A model generated the notes under the pieces. That model made no database searches. It was not told the origin of the DNA and saw only the letters and a program-made list of their open reading frames with translations. Shown one piece after another: positions 11,355 to 24,525 of a stretch of DNA of 64,000 nt. How positions within the stretch are numbered: the stretch's first letter is position 1; every line of letters starts with the position of its first letter. Both the position numbers and the translations under genes were made by a program. The stretch comes from Diadophis punctatus similis (lineage: Eukaryota > Chordata > Lepidosauria > Squamata > Dipsadidae): NCBI GenBank assembly GCA_023053685.1, contig JALIGW010000001.1, forward strand, positions 51,414,859-51,478,858. The letters are read 5' to 3'.

Positions 11355-13439
11355 AATCGGTTATAAACAAGTAACAGTATACCCATTAAATAAAATGTTT
11401 TAACATAAACAAATGTATCCCCAAAAGTGGTCATGATACATCCCCAAATACCTTTGCCTACTTCCCCATTCTTAAAAGGAAAAGAGAAAAAAAATGCTGG
11501 AGCGGAGTAGGGGAGAAAAAGAATGGAAAACTAGCACTTGGCAAGTTGTGAAATGACGTTTTCCTGCAATCAGCATTTAAGTGAATGTTTGTCCCAGTAT
11601 GTTACACCATGCTGTCAGCAAGCAGCAGGGAGTCGTTGAGTTGTTACTACATTTGATTTGACTGCCAGGAGGGAGCTTTATTTCCACTAACTGTTAGTTG
11701 CCAGCTCTGAGGATATTGCCTTCACGTCTTCGGAAAGGATTCCCTCCCTATTCTGTATCTATTTTTTTCCCCCACTTTCCCTTTGCTTTCCAGAAATCAC
11801 CCCAAATTAACCAGACGAGGCATCCCACTCTAGCCAAATGTAAACTTACTGTAGTGTTATTAGCACCCAGGGGGCTTGAAAGTGGAATTTGCCTTTATTT
11901 GAAGAAGCAGCAGAGTTCCATTTTTTTTTTTTACAGGTGACTTGGTCAAAATAAAAATAATGCCAGTTCGTTGTTTACTATTCTTTCTTCAACTCACTGA
12001 TTTTGATACTGAAGAACTAATTGGACTAGATCTGACAACAACTGCTAGCAATGGAAGCATTTTTTTTTAGAAAAATGATTGCACGTGTATCAGCGGGAGG
12101 GGGGGAGGGAGGGAATCCTCCTAAGGAGACCGACTAAGAATTCAGACTGAATGGAAAAGTAATTAACACTAAAGAGGTATAAGTGTAATTAAAGAAATTT
12201 CATTAAAGGAAGACAGGTGATCCTGCTTTCCTAAACGTGACAAGATGCTGTATAAAAATGAAAGAGAAGTCAGTTTCAGTGAGTGGAGCCGGAAAGCCAT
12301 GTCTTTAACCAGATCAGATTCTCAAAATTGGCTGTCAAGACGGGATTGTTGTGATTTGTACCCGTCTATCAAGTGCACGAAAGAGAAAGACGGAGAGAAA
12401 AAAAGAGAGGCAAAGCTGCTGTCGCTTCCATTCGCAAAGCACCTTTAATTTCCAATGCACCATCTGTTACAAAATCTAATTCATATTCTCTCCCCCCCCC
12501 CCCCGCTTTAATCTGATTTAGTCCTGTAAATCTAATTCTTTTACTATCCTTATGAGCATGGCTCTCAAGGAAAAGCTTTGGTTCTGGGTTGCAAAGAAAT
12601 TGTATATTCTGTAGTTAAGGTTCTAGTGACTTAAGTGAAGCATGCCCTCCATTAAAATGCACCCCGGTAAAGAGATTTGTTTCCAGCCAATGCAGAGATA
12701 CGGAATTTCTTGCAGTTGGGAAAGGGGAGGAGGGAAAGGCAGAAGGGGGAAACAACACAAAAGGGAATAAAAATTATGATAGGAAAGTAGGCTGGGGACA
12801 TGAAAGCAGAGGTTGTCATAAAATACAATTGTTGTCAAGTTTAGTCACTTTCAGTCCTAGCTATATAAAATCTCTTTTTCTATGGTTTCATAGAGAAAAC
12901 CTAAAACTGCATTTTCATTAAAGGAACAAAAAAAAATGAGTTGTAGATATAACAACAAGGGAGTAGAACAAAAATGTAACTTATCCAATATGGCATTATG
13001 AAAATTGTTTTAATTGTTACTGGACCCAAATCAATACAAGATTTATTTGTAGTGTAATTGCCTCGTGTACACCCAGGCCATAACATATAAGCTCTACTGT
13101 AGGAGCCGACAATGAATGAAGGGAAGAAATCCAAATCCAGGACAGAAATCCAGGATACAATGTTCAGCGCACCTTCTGGCTCAGCCAGTCATCTAAGAAG
13201 ATCCCTTCAAGCTTCTTTTATACTTAATGGAAATGTCATGTCAGAAATATCTGAGGATTTAGAGTTCCTCAGGAACTGTACTATATGTAGAACTGGGAGA
13301 TGTTTAACTGTTTAGAACTTTTTCGGGGGGAAAGAAGTATATAGAGTGATTTTTTTCTCCCGGTGTTTGGCCAAAGGTTACAATTTTTGATTATCAAGTT
13401 TGGAAGTAACAAAACAAAAAATAAACATGCACCTTAGAA
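11355..13439. other. Repeat-free intron, possible regulatory block
   Basis: 11540-12480 has no recognisable repeat and a clustered set of homeodomain-type TAATTA/GTAATTAA words (12160-12200) and a CACGTG-like ACGTGT. A C13 run lies at 12492-12504. This look is common in conserved non-coding elements; nothing here proves function. Short frames such as 12245-12448 have no recognised product. Confidence 0.3.
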
Positions 13440-14500
13440 GGCGGTTATCACAATACAGAAGGATTTTGACTCTTTGGAAAAGTGGACAGAAACCAGAAAG
13501 ATGAATTTCAATAGGGACAAATGTAAAGTCCTATTTTTGGATAGGAAAAATGGAAGGTGGGATGGAACATGAGCCGTGGTGGGGCAGTGGTTAGAATGCA
13601 GTACTGCAGGCTAACTCTGCTGACTGACTGCAGTTTGGCAGTTTGATTCTCACCAGCTCAAGGCTGACTCAGCCTTCCATCCTTCCGAGGTTGGTAAAAT
13701 GAGAACCCAGATTGTTGGGGGCAATATGCTGACTCTGTAAACCGCTTAGAGAGGGCTGTAAACCACTTTGAAGTGGTATATAAGTCTAAGTGCTATTGTT
13801 ATTGCAACAACACTGGGGTAGCAGTATATGCAAATAAGATTTGGGTACCTTCAGGGATCATAAGCTGAACATGAACCAACAGTGAGATGCAGCTAGGAAG
13901 AAAAGCAAATGCAGTCCTAGATTACATTGATGCAGTGGACAAGATCAAGATCACTCACTGTTCCTCTTATATTGCACTGGTCAGACAACATCTAGATTAT
14001 TACATCCAGTTCTGGATACTGAGTTTTAGGAAGGACACTGAGGATAGCAGAGGACAGAAACCAAGTTGATAAGGTACCCAAGAGGAAAGATTTAAGAAGA
14101 ATGGTTGGATGCTTTGGATATGCTTATCCTTGAGAACAGAATGCTCCGGGGAAGACAAGTATCTGAAAGAAGTCAGTGTAGAAGATAGTGTAGTATTCTT
14201 CAGAACTGTTTCAGAAGTCTGGACACAAAACCATGGGTTTAAAGTGCAAAGAACTGGATATCAGAAATGCATTACCCAGAAACAGATTTTGGGGTATTGG
14301 GATAAATGTCCTTATTCTAAAAGATGTTCAGCATCAGAACAGATTGCCTCTAGTGGTGGTAGACTGTCCTTTACTAGAGGTATTTAAAAATAAACTAGGT
14401 GGCCATCCATCAGGAAATCCTGTAGAATCTGTGGAATCCTGCATCTAGCAGAAGGTTGGATAACTCTAATGCCCCTTCCAACTCCTACACTCAGTTATTT
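13440..14500 (+). mobile_element. Old CR1 LINE 3' portion, interrupted by a SINE
   Basis: Fragments match the CR1 3' coding region and UTR in order: TTTGGAAAAGTGGACAGAAACC near 13480, ATTGCACTGGTCAGACAACA near 13975, CTCCGGGGAAGACAAGTATC near 14150, and AGATTGCCTCTAGTGGTGG near 14342. It ends near CTTCCAACTCCTACACTC at 14475-14492. The element is split by the SINE at 13571-13804. Frames are full of stops, so this is an ancient copy. Confidence 0.75.
13571..13804 (+). mobile_element. Sauria-type tRNA-derived SINE
   Basis: An RNA polymerase III promoter is visible: an A box TGGGGCAGTGG at 13579-13589 and a B box GTTTGATTCTC at 13641-13651. The body contains CTCAGCCTTCCATCCTTCCG and TTGGTAAAATGAGAACCCAG. 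The 3' part, TGTAAACCGCTTAGAGAGGG to AAGTGCTATTGTTATTG, is the characteristic tail of squamate Sauria SINEs, whose tail matches Bov-B LINEs. Inserted in the CR1; no clean target duplication seen. Confidence 0.9.
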
Positions 14501-15856
14501 TAATACAACTCAAAACATCACATCTGACAAACAAAATTAGGCTTAGTCCAGAATAGCAAAGATTTGCAGACAGGAGAATGAAGAAGACACTAAAAAAATT
14601 TGAAATGTTGAAGAGCAAAGAATCAGATATGGCATCACCAACGAGTAGAGGCCAATCTGGGAGGCAGAAGGGAAGTGAGGGATAAATCATAAAGAGTACA
14701 ATGCATCACTTTCCAGTCAAATCCAGTTTGTGGCAGCAAATATGAGGCAAAGGCTCATCTTTATAGAATACATCTAGCTAAATAACTATCATTCCACAAT
14801 TTGTTTCCTACGTTCGATCCCAAAGAATATTCAGTGAATATGTAGATATATAGTTTTCCATAGTAATTCAAGGGTTTAAAGAACTAATCAAACCATCTGC
14901 GATGTATTTACCTAGAAAGGTTCACTGATCCCCACTGAGCCTTAAACTATACACACACATACACATATGTGAAAGATTACAGTAGGAGATACCTACTTTG
15001 TCTACAGCTCTTTCTTGAACAACTCAATATTTGAGGCCACTTTTTTGCATTTTTTTCCTACTAATAATCAGCACCTGCTTGATTCTTTGTCATCCAGAAT
15101 CTGTTCATCTTGAACCTTTATATGACAGCCATTTAGAATTATAATTTCAATCATTGGCTTCTCCAGGGCTACACCTTTAGATCATTTTTCAGCTTGCATT
15201 TTATCACACTCTTGATGTCCCCTCCTAGGACTAACAATTTGCTAAAGCGGCTGAATGCTCGCCTGCTGATTTAGACCTAGCTATCATCACACCTGTCTTC
15301 AGAACTTTTACTCTTGCAATGTATTCTGAATATGGAGCTTTTGCCAAAAGCCGTTTGAAAGTTGCAGATGATACAAAATATCATGTCTCGCATCCTAGAA
15401 AGGATAAGCAAGAACGTATTACATCAGAACTATATTGTGACATACAATTTTACAGACACATCTGTGGTAAATAATGCTATATGCATTATTTCAATGAATG
15501 GCTCTACTACCATGCTTTAGCTTGCATCTTGAAAGACTATACTATTTTGTCATATATAATCACAGCACATACGAGAAATAGTTACATTCTGACCCTGAAT
15601 TATGTATCTCTCTTATTCAAATATATGTTAAAACTCCTCACAGCTTCAACTCTAAGGGAATTTTTAAAAAAACATTTGGGATAAGTGTGTTTCTTTTAAC
15701 AAATATATAGTTTCATTCTGAATACATGTTAGGACTCATGTTCAAATCTTTCATCTGAAAAATAATTCCTGTAGGAATTATACATATAATGAAGTTCTAG
15801 CACATGTGAAAAAAAACCTGGATACACTATATATTAGGGAAGGGCACAATACAGAT
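14501..15856. other. Intron, nothing recognised
   Basis: AT-rich unique sequence with a short CA run near 14950. Confidence 0.5.
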
Positions 15857-15985
15857 CACGGGTGTCAAACTCGCTGCATCACATTGCCGTCATGTGACGT
15901 ATCGCGACATTTTTCCCCTTCACGGAACTGGGGTGGGTGTGGCCTGAGCATGACGCATCCTGCCTGTGGGCTGCCAGTTTGACAG
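15857..15985. mobile_element. Short hAT-type element, GTGTCAAACTC ends
   Basis: Left end CACGGGTGTCAAACTCGC; right end GCCAGTTTGACAG is its inverted partner with a small deletion. Flanks ATACAGAT (15849-15856) and GTACAGAT (15986-15993) match at 7 of 8 bases. The interior is GC-rich compared with its surroundings. Confidence 0.7.
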
Positions 15986-16578
15986 GTACAGATGACACTC
16001 TGCTGATCAGTTCTGTATGAATTTTGAAATAGTCTTTCTTTGGGTTCATTCTAGAAATAATGGATAACTTTTAGACAAAAATATCCCTTTACAGTGAAGA
16101 AATCCTAAAAATGTACAGTTGTTTGTAAATTGTAAATACTCTAGGGGATTGTGAGGATCTTGGTTTTAAAAGAGGTAATTATGGAAATAGATCTATCAAA
16201 TCAAGATTTTAAGCCATTAACAAACAAATGGCTTAAAAGTGTAAGGCCAGATTTTACTCCTTACAATAGTAGGGGTAAATGCTGAAGCAGGAATCAACAT
16301 GATAGATGTTATTATCTCTTACAATTTTTCAGATACAGAGTTGTATGTTCAACATTGTTTCTCTGAGAATGAAATACCATTGTTTTTAACTGAAGTGTTT
16401 GTTTTTTCTTGCAATGGGGAGTCAATGTAATTTGTTCTCTATTTTTTTAAAAAAATCCAAAACAAAAGCAACTAATGGCACAAGAAGATAAAATTAACAG
16501 AAAGAAACTTGTCAGCAATGTTGATCTACGTACAGTCCAAAATGTGCATGTGTGTGCATAGCCTATGTATATGTCAAT

Positions 16579-16643
16579 GATGGCTGGAGAATTCTGGGAG
16601 TTAAATTCCATGTATCTTAAAATGTTCAGGGTTGAGAAACACT
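16579..16643. mobile_element. Solo right arm of the CAGTGTTTC foldback MITE
   Basis: GGCTGGAGAATTCTGGGAG to GGGTTGAGAAACACTT matches the right arm of the palindromic element at 57064-57199. No left arm precedes it. Confidence 0.65.
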
Positions 16644-16723
16644 TAACTGTGTATGCCTACTGTCTATGTACATGCACATACATGCACACACAATAGCATA
16701 CATGTGTGTATGTGTATCTGTAG

Positions 16724-16790
16724 CAGTGTTTCTCAACCTTGGTCATTTTGAGATATGTGGTATTTAATTCCCAGAAATCTGTAGTCAGCA
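16724..16790. mobile_element. Solo left arm of the CAGTGTTTC foldback MITE
   Basis: CAGTGTTTCTCAACCTTGG to TTCCCAGAAATC matches the left arm of the 57064-57199 element. It follows the solo right arm at 16579 in reversed order, with about 80 bases of TG/CA-rich sequence between. Confidence 0.65.
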
Positions 16791-19700
16791 CTGACATATG
16801 CATACTGTAAGAAATAAATATTTAAGAGGAACAGCATTGTGGAGGGGAAAAAACTGTTAAAGGAAAATAGCAAATCTGCCCACTTAATACTCAACTACAC
16901 AGAACATCAACATTCCTTTGCCTTTGTTGTCTGACTTTCAAATGGCTGGAGTGTTTGATTGTATTCATTGTGTATTTGCTTCAGAAGAAGAAAAAAAGTA
17001 AACTTATGTATCATAATAGTGATATTTAATGTGACTATTTTAATGCTTTAAAGATTGTACTTCTTTATTTCTTGGAAGATCTAAATTGTTTATGATAGTG
17101 AAATGGATTAGGTCACAAGGGTTTTGTATATAGGAAAGAATCAAAACTAGTTTATGCACCTGAAGCTTTAACTAAGTTGACATATAGTTGTCAGATCTAG
17201 TAAATTGACTGTAAATCACATTGATTTCAGTTTAACAGTGAAACACATAACTGCATGTGCTCAAGACTTTAGAGGTGAAACAAGCAAACAACAACAACAA
17301 ACAATTCTCAGGAAGGGACTAGTATATAATATTAAATATGGGCATAGCAAATTACATTTAATTGAAGAAAGGATTGGTAAATAGATAAATTGCATGAAAC
17401 TTTATAACATTCCAAAAAGGTCAAAAATCGAAAAATCTTCCAGTATATTTGCAAATACACTTAAAGAAGCAGCATTGAAATAAATTGCTAATGCTGTTAC
17501 GAGTCCCCATCTACCTCAATGTTACCCACTCTAAACAATCTTTCCATTTATTGTCTTCTAAATAAACACAATAAATGTAATCTGAAGACATTTGCATCTT
17601 CCATTTCACTTACATCCAGAAAAATCCAGATTCTAAATGAGGTATCTGACATCACTGTCTCAATTCTCACTTTGAAGTCTACTTAGCAGATGCATACACC
17701 ATCAAATTCAGAATTATGAATAAACTATAAATACGGTCTCTTTCTGTTGCCTGGCTGTATCAAACATGCCATCAAATTTAAACAGGAATATCTTCTAAAA
17801 CATCTGTCACCACAAAACAAATAAATGATAGCCAGATGATGGTGTGTGATTGGTTCACTCAGAGAGATTGCTAGTCTAAAGGTTTTTATTAAATATGAAA
17901 GCTTAAGATTTATGTTATGGATGATGAGGCCAAGAATGCTGTGAAAGCGAAAAAATATGGCAACAGTATGCAGTACATCACTGACAAGATAATTATTTAT
18001 ATAAAAAGTTGGCATTCTTAGACTTCCAATACATAGCAGATGAAATTCATATATTCAAAGGAGACATAATAATAACCTATCGGCCGGTAGTGATGGATAT
18101 GTTTTTAATCCAAATGGCCACAATCTTCAGTCTACCTGTCACAAAGGAACAAGGGAAAATGTATTTTTTCTTTCATAATTCTTAAAGTTGAAAGAGAAAA
18201 ATCTAGAAGCATGATAAGTAGACCATTCCAATGGACAGATGGACAGGTAATAGCATAAAATGAACAGTCCCAGTGCCTTCACTAACCCTGTTTTCTATCT
18301 TTATACTGACAAATATAATGACAGGAATAGCTTACTTTGCAAACAGCACCATTGGTATTAAAGCAAACCAGAGAAACATTTAAATTAAGAGTTTAAACAA
18401 AATATAATTAAAATATTTCGAGTAATGAAATGAAGTTTCTCTGCAAAGAAGAACAGAAAATAACTTCAGGTGATTTTTCTTACTAGTAATGTGTGGCTTT
18501 GATGGTCTCCTTTGAAGCTTCAGTCTGCATGCTACTAGACTGACCTCTCATTCTTTCTTTAATTAATCAAATTTATCCACTTAAACTGGGCTGATATGTA
18601 CTATGCATATTCTTCAAATTCTCTCAAGAGAAAGAAGGGATTAAGACTCACAAGTGTTCTCATACTCCATCCGCACACTTTTCCTCCCAGAGGAACTCAC
18701 TCACTCCTCACTCTTCCTCACTCTTTGTGTAGGAAAAATATTAACTGAATCCGGATGATCATATCTTGGTTTAATAAACTGACAAAAGCTTCTGTCCGCA
18801 TGAGCAATTTCTTCACTGTTCCCTTTATATGAATCCTTTGAATTTGCCTGACTAGAAAAGAATAGTCAATGGGTTTTAATCGTAGCTTGCATGAAAGGGA
18901 CTTATGGGCAAAAGTAGTCAAGAAATTATTATCTGAATAAAACCATGATCTGTAGGAAACAAGAGATATATTTTTCCTATTTAAAGTTCTCACTACTTTA
19001 GTAAAGAATTGTGAGCAAAACATTTTAAAGAAACGAAATTGTATTTTCCCATTTGTTGTTATATCTGTTTCATTGTAAATTCAGAGCAATAAGGTATTTC
19101 CTTTTCAGATCTGTAAATTACAATGGATTTGACCATAAAAATAAAATATATGATGGGGGGGGAGGGGAGAGATCATCAGAATAATCTGAAATAGGTTTGG
19201 GGAGGTGGGATTCAGCTAAAATGAATGAAAACCTCCACCATTGGATGGCAGTATAATTGCAGTTATTGACATTTTTCTGAGGTAGTAGTCTGGTTTTCTG
19301 TTTAATTTTTCAGGCATCCACCTACAAATTATGATGGATTCTTAAGTCATCACAAAGCCTTTATGCAAAATGAGCAAAGACTTTGCTTTAGTCCAAACAA
19401 GCAGAAGGTACAACAGAAATTAATATTGCTCTACACTAGCGGAAACTGTTCTTCTAAATCTTGTTTTTTTTCCCCATCAAACTATTATGGTTTTTAATCA
19501 GTGAATATGAAAAACGCCACTAACTATGAATTCAGGTATGTCCTTGTTTTCTCAGTATTCAGCTCACAACAATGCGCTGAAACCAACCTCATGATTGGTC
19601 CAAATAGCTTTGTTTGCTGAACTGCCTCCTGTTTAGACTCTTCACTAATTTCTGAAAATGAATTTGGCAATTAGAAAAAGTGGGAGATTGGCAACATTGG

Positions 19701-22700
19701 AGATGCAGTATGCAGAAGGGAGAAAAATGTTTCCTATCCCAAACTAATTTTTAATATGACTCATTTCTCCAGCTGGAGCTCAGGAGCAAATGTGTCATTT
19801 GAGGTAATACACCCATTTGGTCTCCCAGAGAAATTAACTACTTAGTTCCTTCCAAGCTTTCATTCAAAAATGGCTAACAAGAGAGAAGGAAAGAAAGAAA
19901 GAAAGCTTTATCCTTATTCACCTGGTCTTTCATCTGACCGCTTTACTTTGCTATTTGCACTTCTTTTTGACCCAGACAAACTTACAAATAAGTTTCTTGT
20001 CAAAATCACCATACACTTGAAATATTTTAGCACTCCACACTCCATGCTAATGGGGAACATGTATTTCTAAAAAAGGAAGTTTGAATATATAATATATAAT
20101 TAAATAACATATATAATTATTTTGCATCTCTTCTACAGAAAATTATTCTAACTGTAAATGGTTTTTTAAACTAAAATAACTTGAAGTGTCCTGAAAACAA
20201 AACTGGTTATCAGGTATCTCTTTATATTTATTTAGAGATATTTGTTTATTTATTTCAGTTATTCAAACCAAACATTAAGTGTTAAGAGGAGAAAGGAATG
20301 TCCAGCACTTAGATCCAATTGTGTAATGGAAATAATGGAACTCTGTGTAACATTATTAAGTAGTCCGGTAGATGCTGCATAATCTTATAATTAATAAATA
20401 ATGTCAATAAAGAGCCATACTAATGCTGACATCAGAATTAAAAGCTAGCTTTTAATGCAATTCAAACTGACTGTGAAAGCTTAAACTTAGTTGTTACATG
20501 AAGCCTAAATAAAGCCATTGTTTACATTCATAGGAACTTTGTGCTCTTAGCTAAAATTTATAGGTAAAATTTAAATCCGTAATTTCTGCTTAATCTTCAA
20601 TGTTTCTCTTCAAAAGTACAATAAAGTCTACAGTGTGCAACGGATGGTACAATATATCTATATAAAAAAGTGCTAGATGAAAATTTTGTGGGGAAACAAT
20701 CTGCGAACTGCTTATTTTAATTGCTCTGCCACACCAGGCTATTTTGGATGTTCTGCATTGCCCCCCACCCCATGGGCTTTGTCACCTAATTCCCATAAAA
20801 TAATCTTAAAAATATTTGGCAGTGATATGAAAAAAACTACACAGTAACAGAGCATGGCATCTACCTGATAGAGGTGCATATATTATATATATTCACTTGT
20901 ACATGCATACAGTATTAAATATTCTTCACGTCCTATGATAAGTATTATTCTACCACAAATATACAATTGGAAAGTCATTATTAGGCTTTTTTGTAGGATG
21001 CCTCATGCCAACATAACAGATCTTTTCTGTTTGTTTGCTGACCACAACCATAAAACTAAGCATTAACAAAATCAAATAACTCCAAAAGTTACATTTTCCA
21101 ATATAACCACTCTGTTTAAAAAAAGTTTAATTGGTTCGCTTAGTCTATTAACAGAATAAGTAAATAATTTGTGGTATTAATGCAATATCAGATACCCCAA
21201 TATTTTATTGATTAAAAACTACATGAAATTTGCATAGGAAAAAATTAAAAGAATAGTGTTTCAATTTGAAATAATACAAGTAAATTCTTGGACTATTTTT
21301 ATACATGCCGCTAGAATCGTTCTCATAACTATTTATTGCTAGAATCGTTCTCATTTACAAGTATGTGAAGTTATCCTAATAATAGCTGCAATTTTATTGA
21401 CTTTAAACAACATTAAAAGTGTTTTGCATCAGAATTGAAAATAGATTTGACAAGAACTAACCTTAAAGAAAGAAATCCACTCAAATCCCTTTGAAGACTG
21501 TGGCTGAATTTCATGCAAATCTTAGAAAAATAGGTAAGTAGCTAAGATATCAAGATACTATGTTTCTTCATTGTACAAATCTAAAAGTAGGCAAAGCAGT
21601 GATACCTAACCCTGATTTTTTTTAATAGACACACATCTGATGAAAAAATCTTATTTTATGTTTGGCTTGGAAAAAAAGCCAAACAAAATTACACCTGGAT
21701 GGGAATTGCTAAAGAACTGAAATTTCGCCTCTGTTACAGAAGTCTAACGTCTGAGCTGTCTTCATTGTGTCATAAAAACTGCATTAAACAAGTTTTCTTT
21801 TATTATTACTGGAAGAATATTTTTAAAAACTTCACAAATAAAGCCAATATGTCAGCTATACTTAATGATAATTTGCATGATTTGATTTAAAAAGTGTAAA
21901 TAATTAAAGGTGAGTATAAATCGTCAAATTTTGCAGGTTAATTTTAGGAACTGTTTTTAGCTGATTATATTATAAAAATTGTTGTCCAATTTTCTTTTGT
22001 TGCTTAAAAAAATCTCTATTACCTTACAGCAATGGCTGTATGAAATTATATCTGGGATTAGAAATAAGATTTTAAAGAACACGAGGAAATAAAAATCTCT
22101 GATAATTTTTCCCAACCGAATTAGCGTAAAATAAGGGTAGCCAAGGCCATTTCACGAGTTATAAAAGCTCTAATACCTATAAAGTCTTGGTAGACTAAGA
22201 TCTCCCCATAGCTCTTAAATTGTGTTGGTTAAATTAATTCTCTAAGTATTAAATTTTAGCAGCTTTACCTGGACTAACGCTTGCCATCTTTTTCACCTAA
22301 GAAGAGGCTACATTTTAATGGTAAGCCAAGCTATCTAAATCAAGATAAAATTCATTAGAGTGCAATCTTCATCTGTACATCTAAATCTAGATGCGAATCA
22401 GATGCTCTCATGCATTAAACACATTCCAAAACATCCCGTAACGAGGTTCTTCCTGCAACCCACCCACCCAACCTTGCCCACCCCACTTTTATTTTCCTTC
22501 CTTTATTTACACTAGAGGTACCTAAATAATTCACACTGCCTCCTTTTCAGGCTGAACATTCTTCTGTTGAAGCTTGCAATGAGCAATTGCAGTAAGCAGA
22601 TGGACACATGAATGCAGCAGGTGGGGCAGATGGCAGACCGCCCTGTCTGACGCTGGCTGCCTTGGCTTGCACTGCCTTTTCCTTCCAGGTACATTATCGT

Positions 22701-24449
22701 CAGCGTAGCAGAAAGGGGCATGCAAGAAAGGAGAAGGGAGGAGAAGGGAAGGGGAAGAGAGAAAAATCTATGTACAAACCTACGGGATACGGTTAAATAA
22801 GCGACCAGCTGTTCACTTGCATTTTCTAACCAAATTCCATTTTTTTAATCTTATGGAAGATTCTCAGATGCACCCCATCCACTCATAGCCCTTTACTGAC
22901 ATATTTAGCAATAGAATTATCACATAAGAAAGGGATAACTTAAAACGTTCACTAGCAGGGAAGCAGCTGATGCTTTTGAACTAAAAAATGCATGCTGTTG
23001 TTTCCAACCCTGAAATGTATTTCTCCACTTACAAACTGTTCTGCATTCTGTGGTGTCAACAGATCGCTTAAAAAATGTACTGGGTTTCTGCCTGAAGCGC
23101 ACCGCTTGTTAGAGGCAAACCCCAAATCCCCACTGATTTCAATAATAGTGGATTCACCGAATTTCCACGTTCAAGATACATAGAAAGGAAAATGCTGTAA
23201 CAATGCAATTTTTAAAATCTGAAAATGTAGGCAATACATTCAAAATGTACTGTAGTAACAGCAGCACATAATACAAGCACATACAGCTTTCTCAGTATTG
23301 TCATCAAATCTTTTTCTCGGCTTTTGCTCGCAATATACTTCTGACTCATAACCAAAAGGTGGCATCAAAAATTTACTTCAAATCCCATTTATGTCCAGAT
23401 TTCTGATGCCTTACTTGATTTTTAATAGCCTTAAGATATGTACATTATGTTTATATTGAGAAATAAACTCTGTGCCTACACCCTTAATCACCACTTCTCT
23501 TGAGATCTTTACCAAATACATAAAGCTAATTCCAGTCTATATGATCAGTTATTTTTACGTGTTTATCAATATAACAAAATAGAGTTTATTGCAAGCTTCT
23601 CCATTCAAAGGATGCAGGAAGCATTTTTTGGATTAATGTAGGAATAGGAGATAATCCCAAAGAGATAGGAATTGATTGCTTTAAAGCTGATCTGAACTGG
23701 CAAAAGCACTTGGAAAAACGTTTATTCAAACTGTGTCTTTGCACTTTATATAAGAAATTATTATCAGGAAGGATTGAGGAGTAGTGAAGAAAAATGCTGA
23801 AATTTTATGTTGAAATTCTTGGTGTATTCCTGGTATAACACAAACAAGGGTCTATTTAAAATCTCACAAGACAGTCTGCTCTCATAGGATTTGCAGACTG
23901 ATTTTGAGGCCAGAAAGGTTAAGCAGTTTGGATAAGCTTCAGATAAGCATGCAAACTGTTACATACTTATGAGTACTGTCCAAGACTTGGTCCACCATTA
24001 ACTGCACGGTAAAAAAAATATGGAGGCACACCAGTGATCCTTTAAAGGGGATGGGAAAAGTGTGCAGAAAGAGAAAAGGAGTATAAATTCATTTGATCTG
24101 CAAAATCCATCTTTTAAAGTATTCTTTATCTATTCTTACAACTAGAGGTCTTACTTAATATTTTGGACATTAATTGATTTTAAAATTAATAATAATTTTA
24201 GAAAGTTCTGTCCTTGTTTCTCAGTTTTTCAATTTTTAAAGTGCTTTAGGAGGGTTTTTGCTTGTAAGAAACAATCAACATACATTAAACATAACTGAAA
24301 AAAGGAAGATGGAAACATCTGAAAAGATTAGGAAATGTAGCCTTTCAAACATGGCTAAATCAATCAATCAATCAATCATTTTTGATAGGGCAAAGCTTTT
24401 TCTAGCAAGTTCCTATTTCCTATATGTTTTAAGGACTATGTGTATCCCT
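16791..24449. other. Long unique intron stretch
   Basis: Almost free of recognisable transposons for 7.6 kb. Small items: a G-rich tract at 19157-19168, a 17-base direct repeat GCTAGAATCGTTCTCAT at 21310 and 21338, and a more GC-rich patch at 22440-22760. (TCAA)n lies at 24360-24377. No coding exon supported. Confidence 0.45.
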
Positions 24450-24525
24450 TAAATATATATATTATTTAATATATATATTTATTTATATATATTAATTAAT
24501 TAATTAATTAATATGCATTAATTAA
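24450..24525. repeat. AT-rich low-complexity tract with (TTAA)n
   Basis: TATATA alternation followed by (ATTA)n at 24499-24513. Confidence 0.85.

Noticed and set aside
22608..22796. 62-codon plus-strand frame in a slightly GC-rich patch
   Set aside because: No recognised domain, ends in a low-complexity Lys/Glu/Gly stretch from a purine-rich tract, and the possible splice signals do not form an exon with an open frame.
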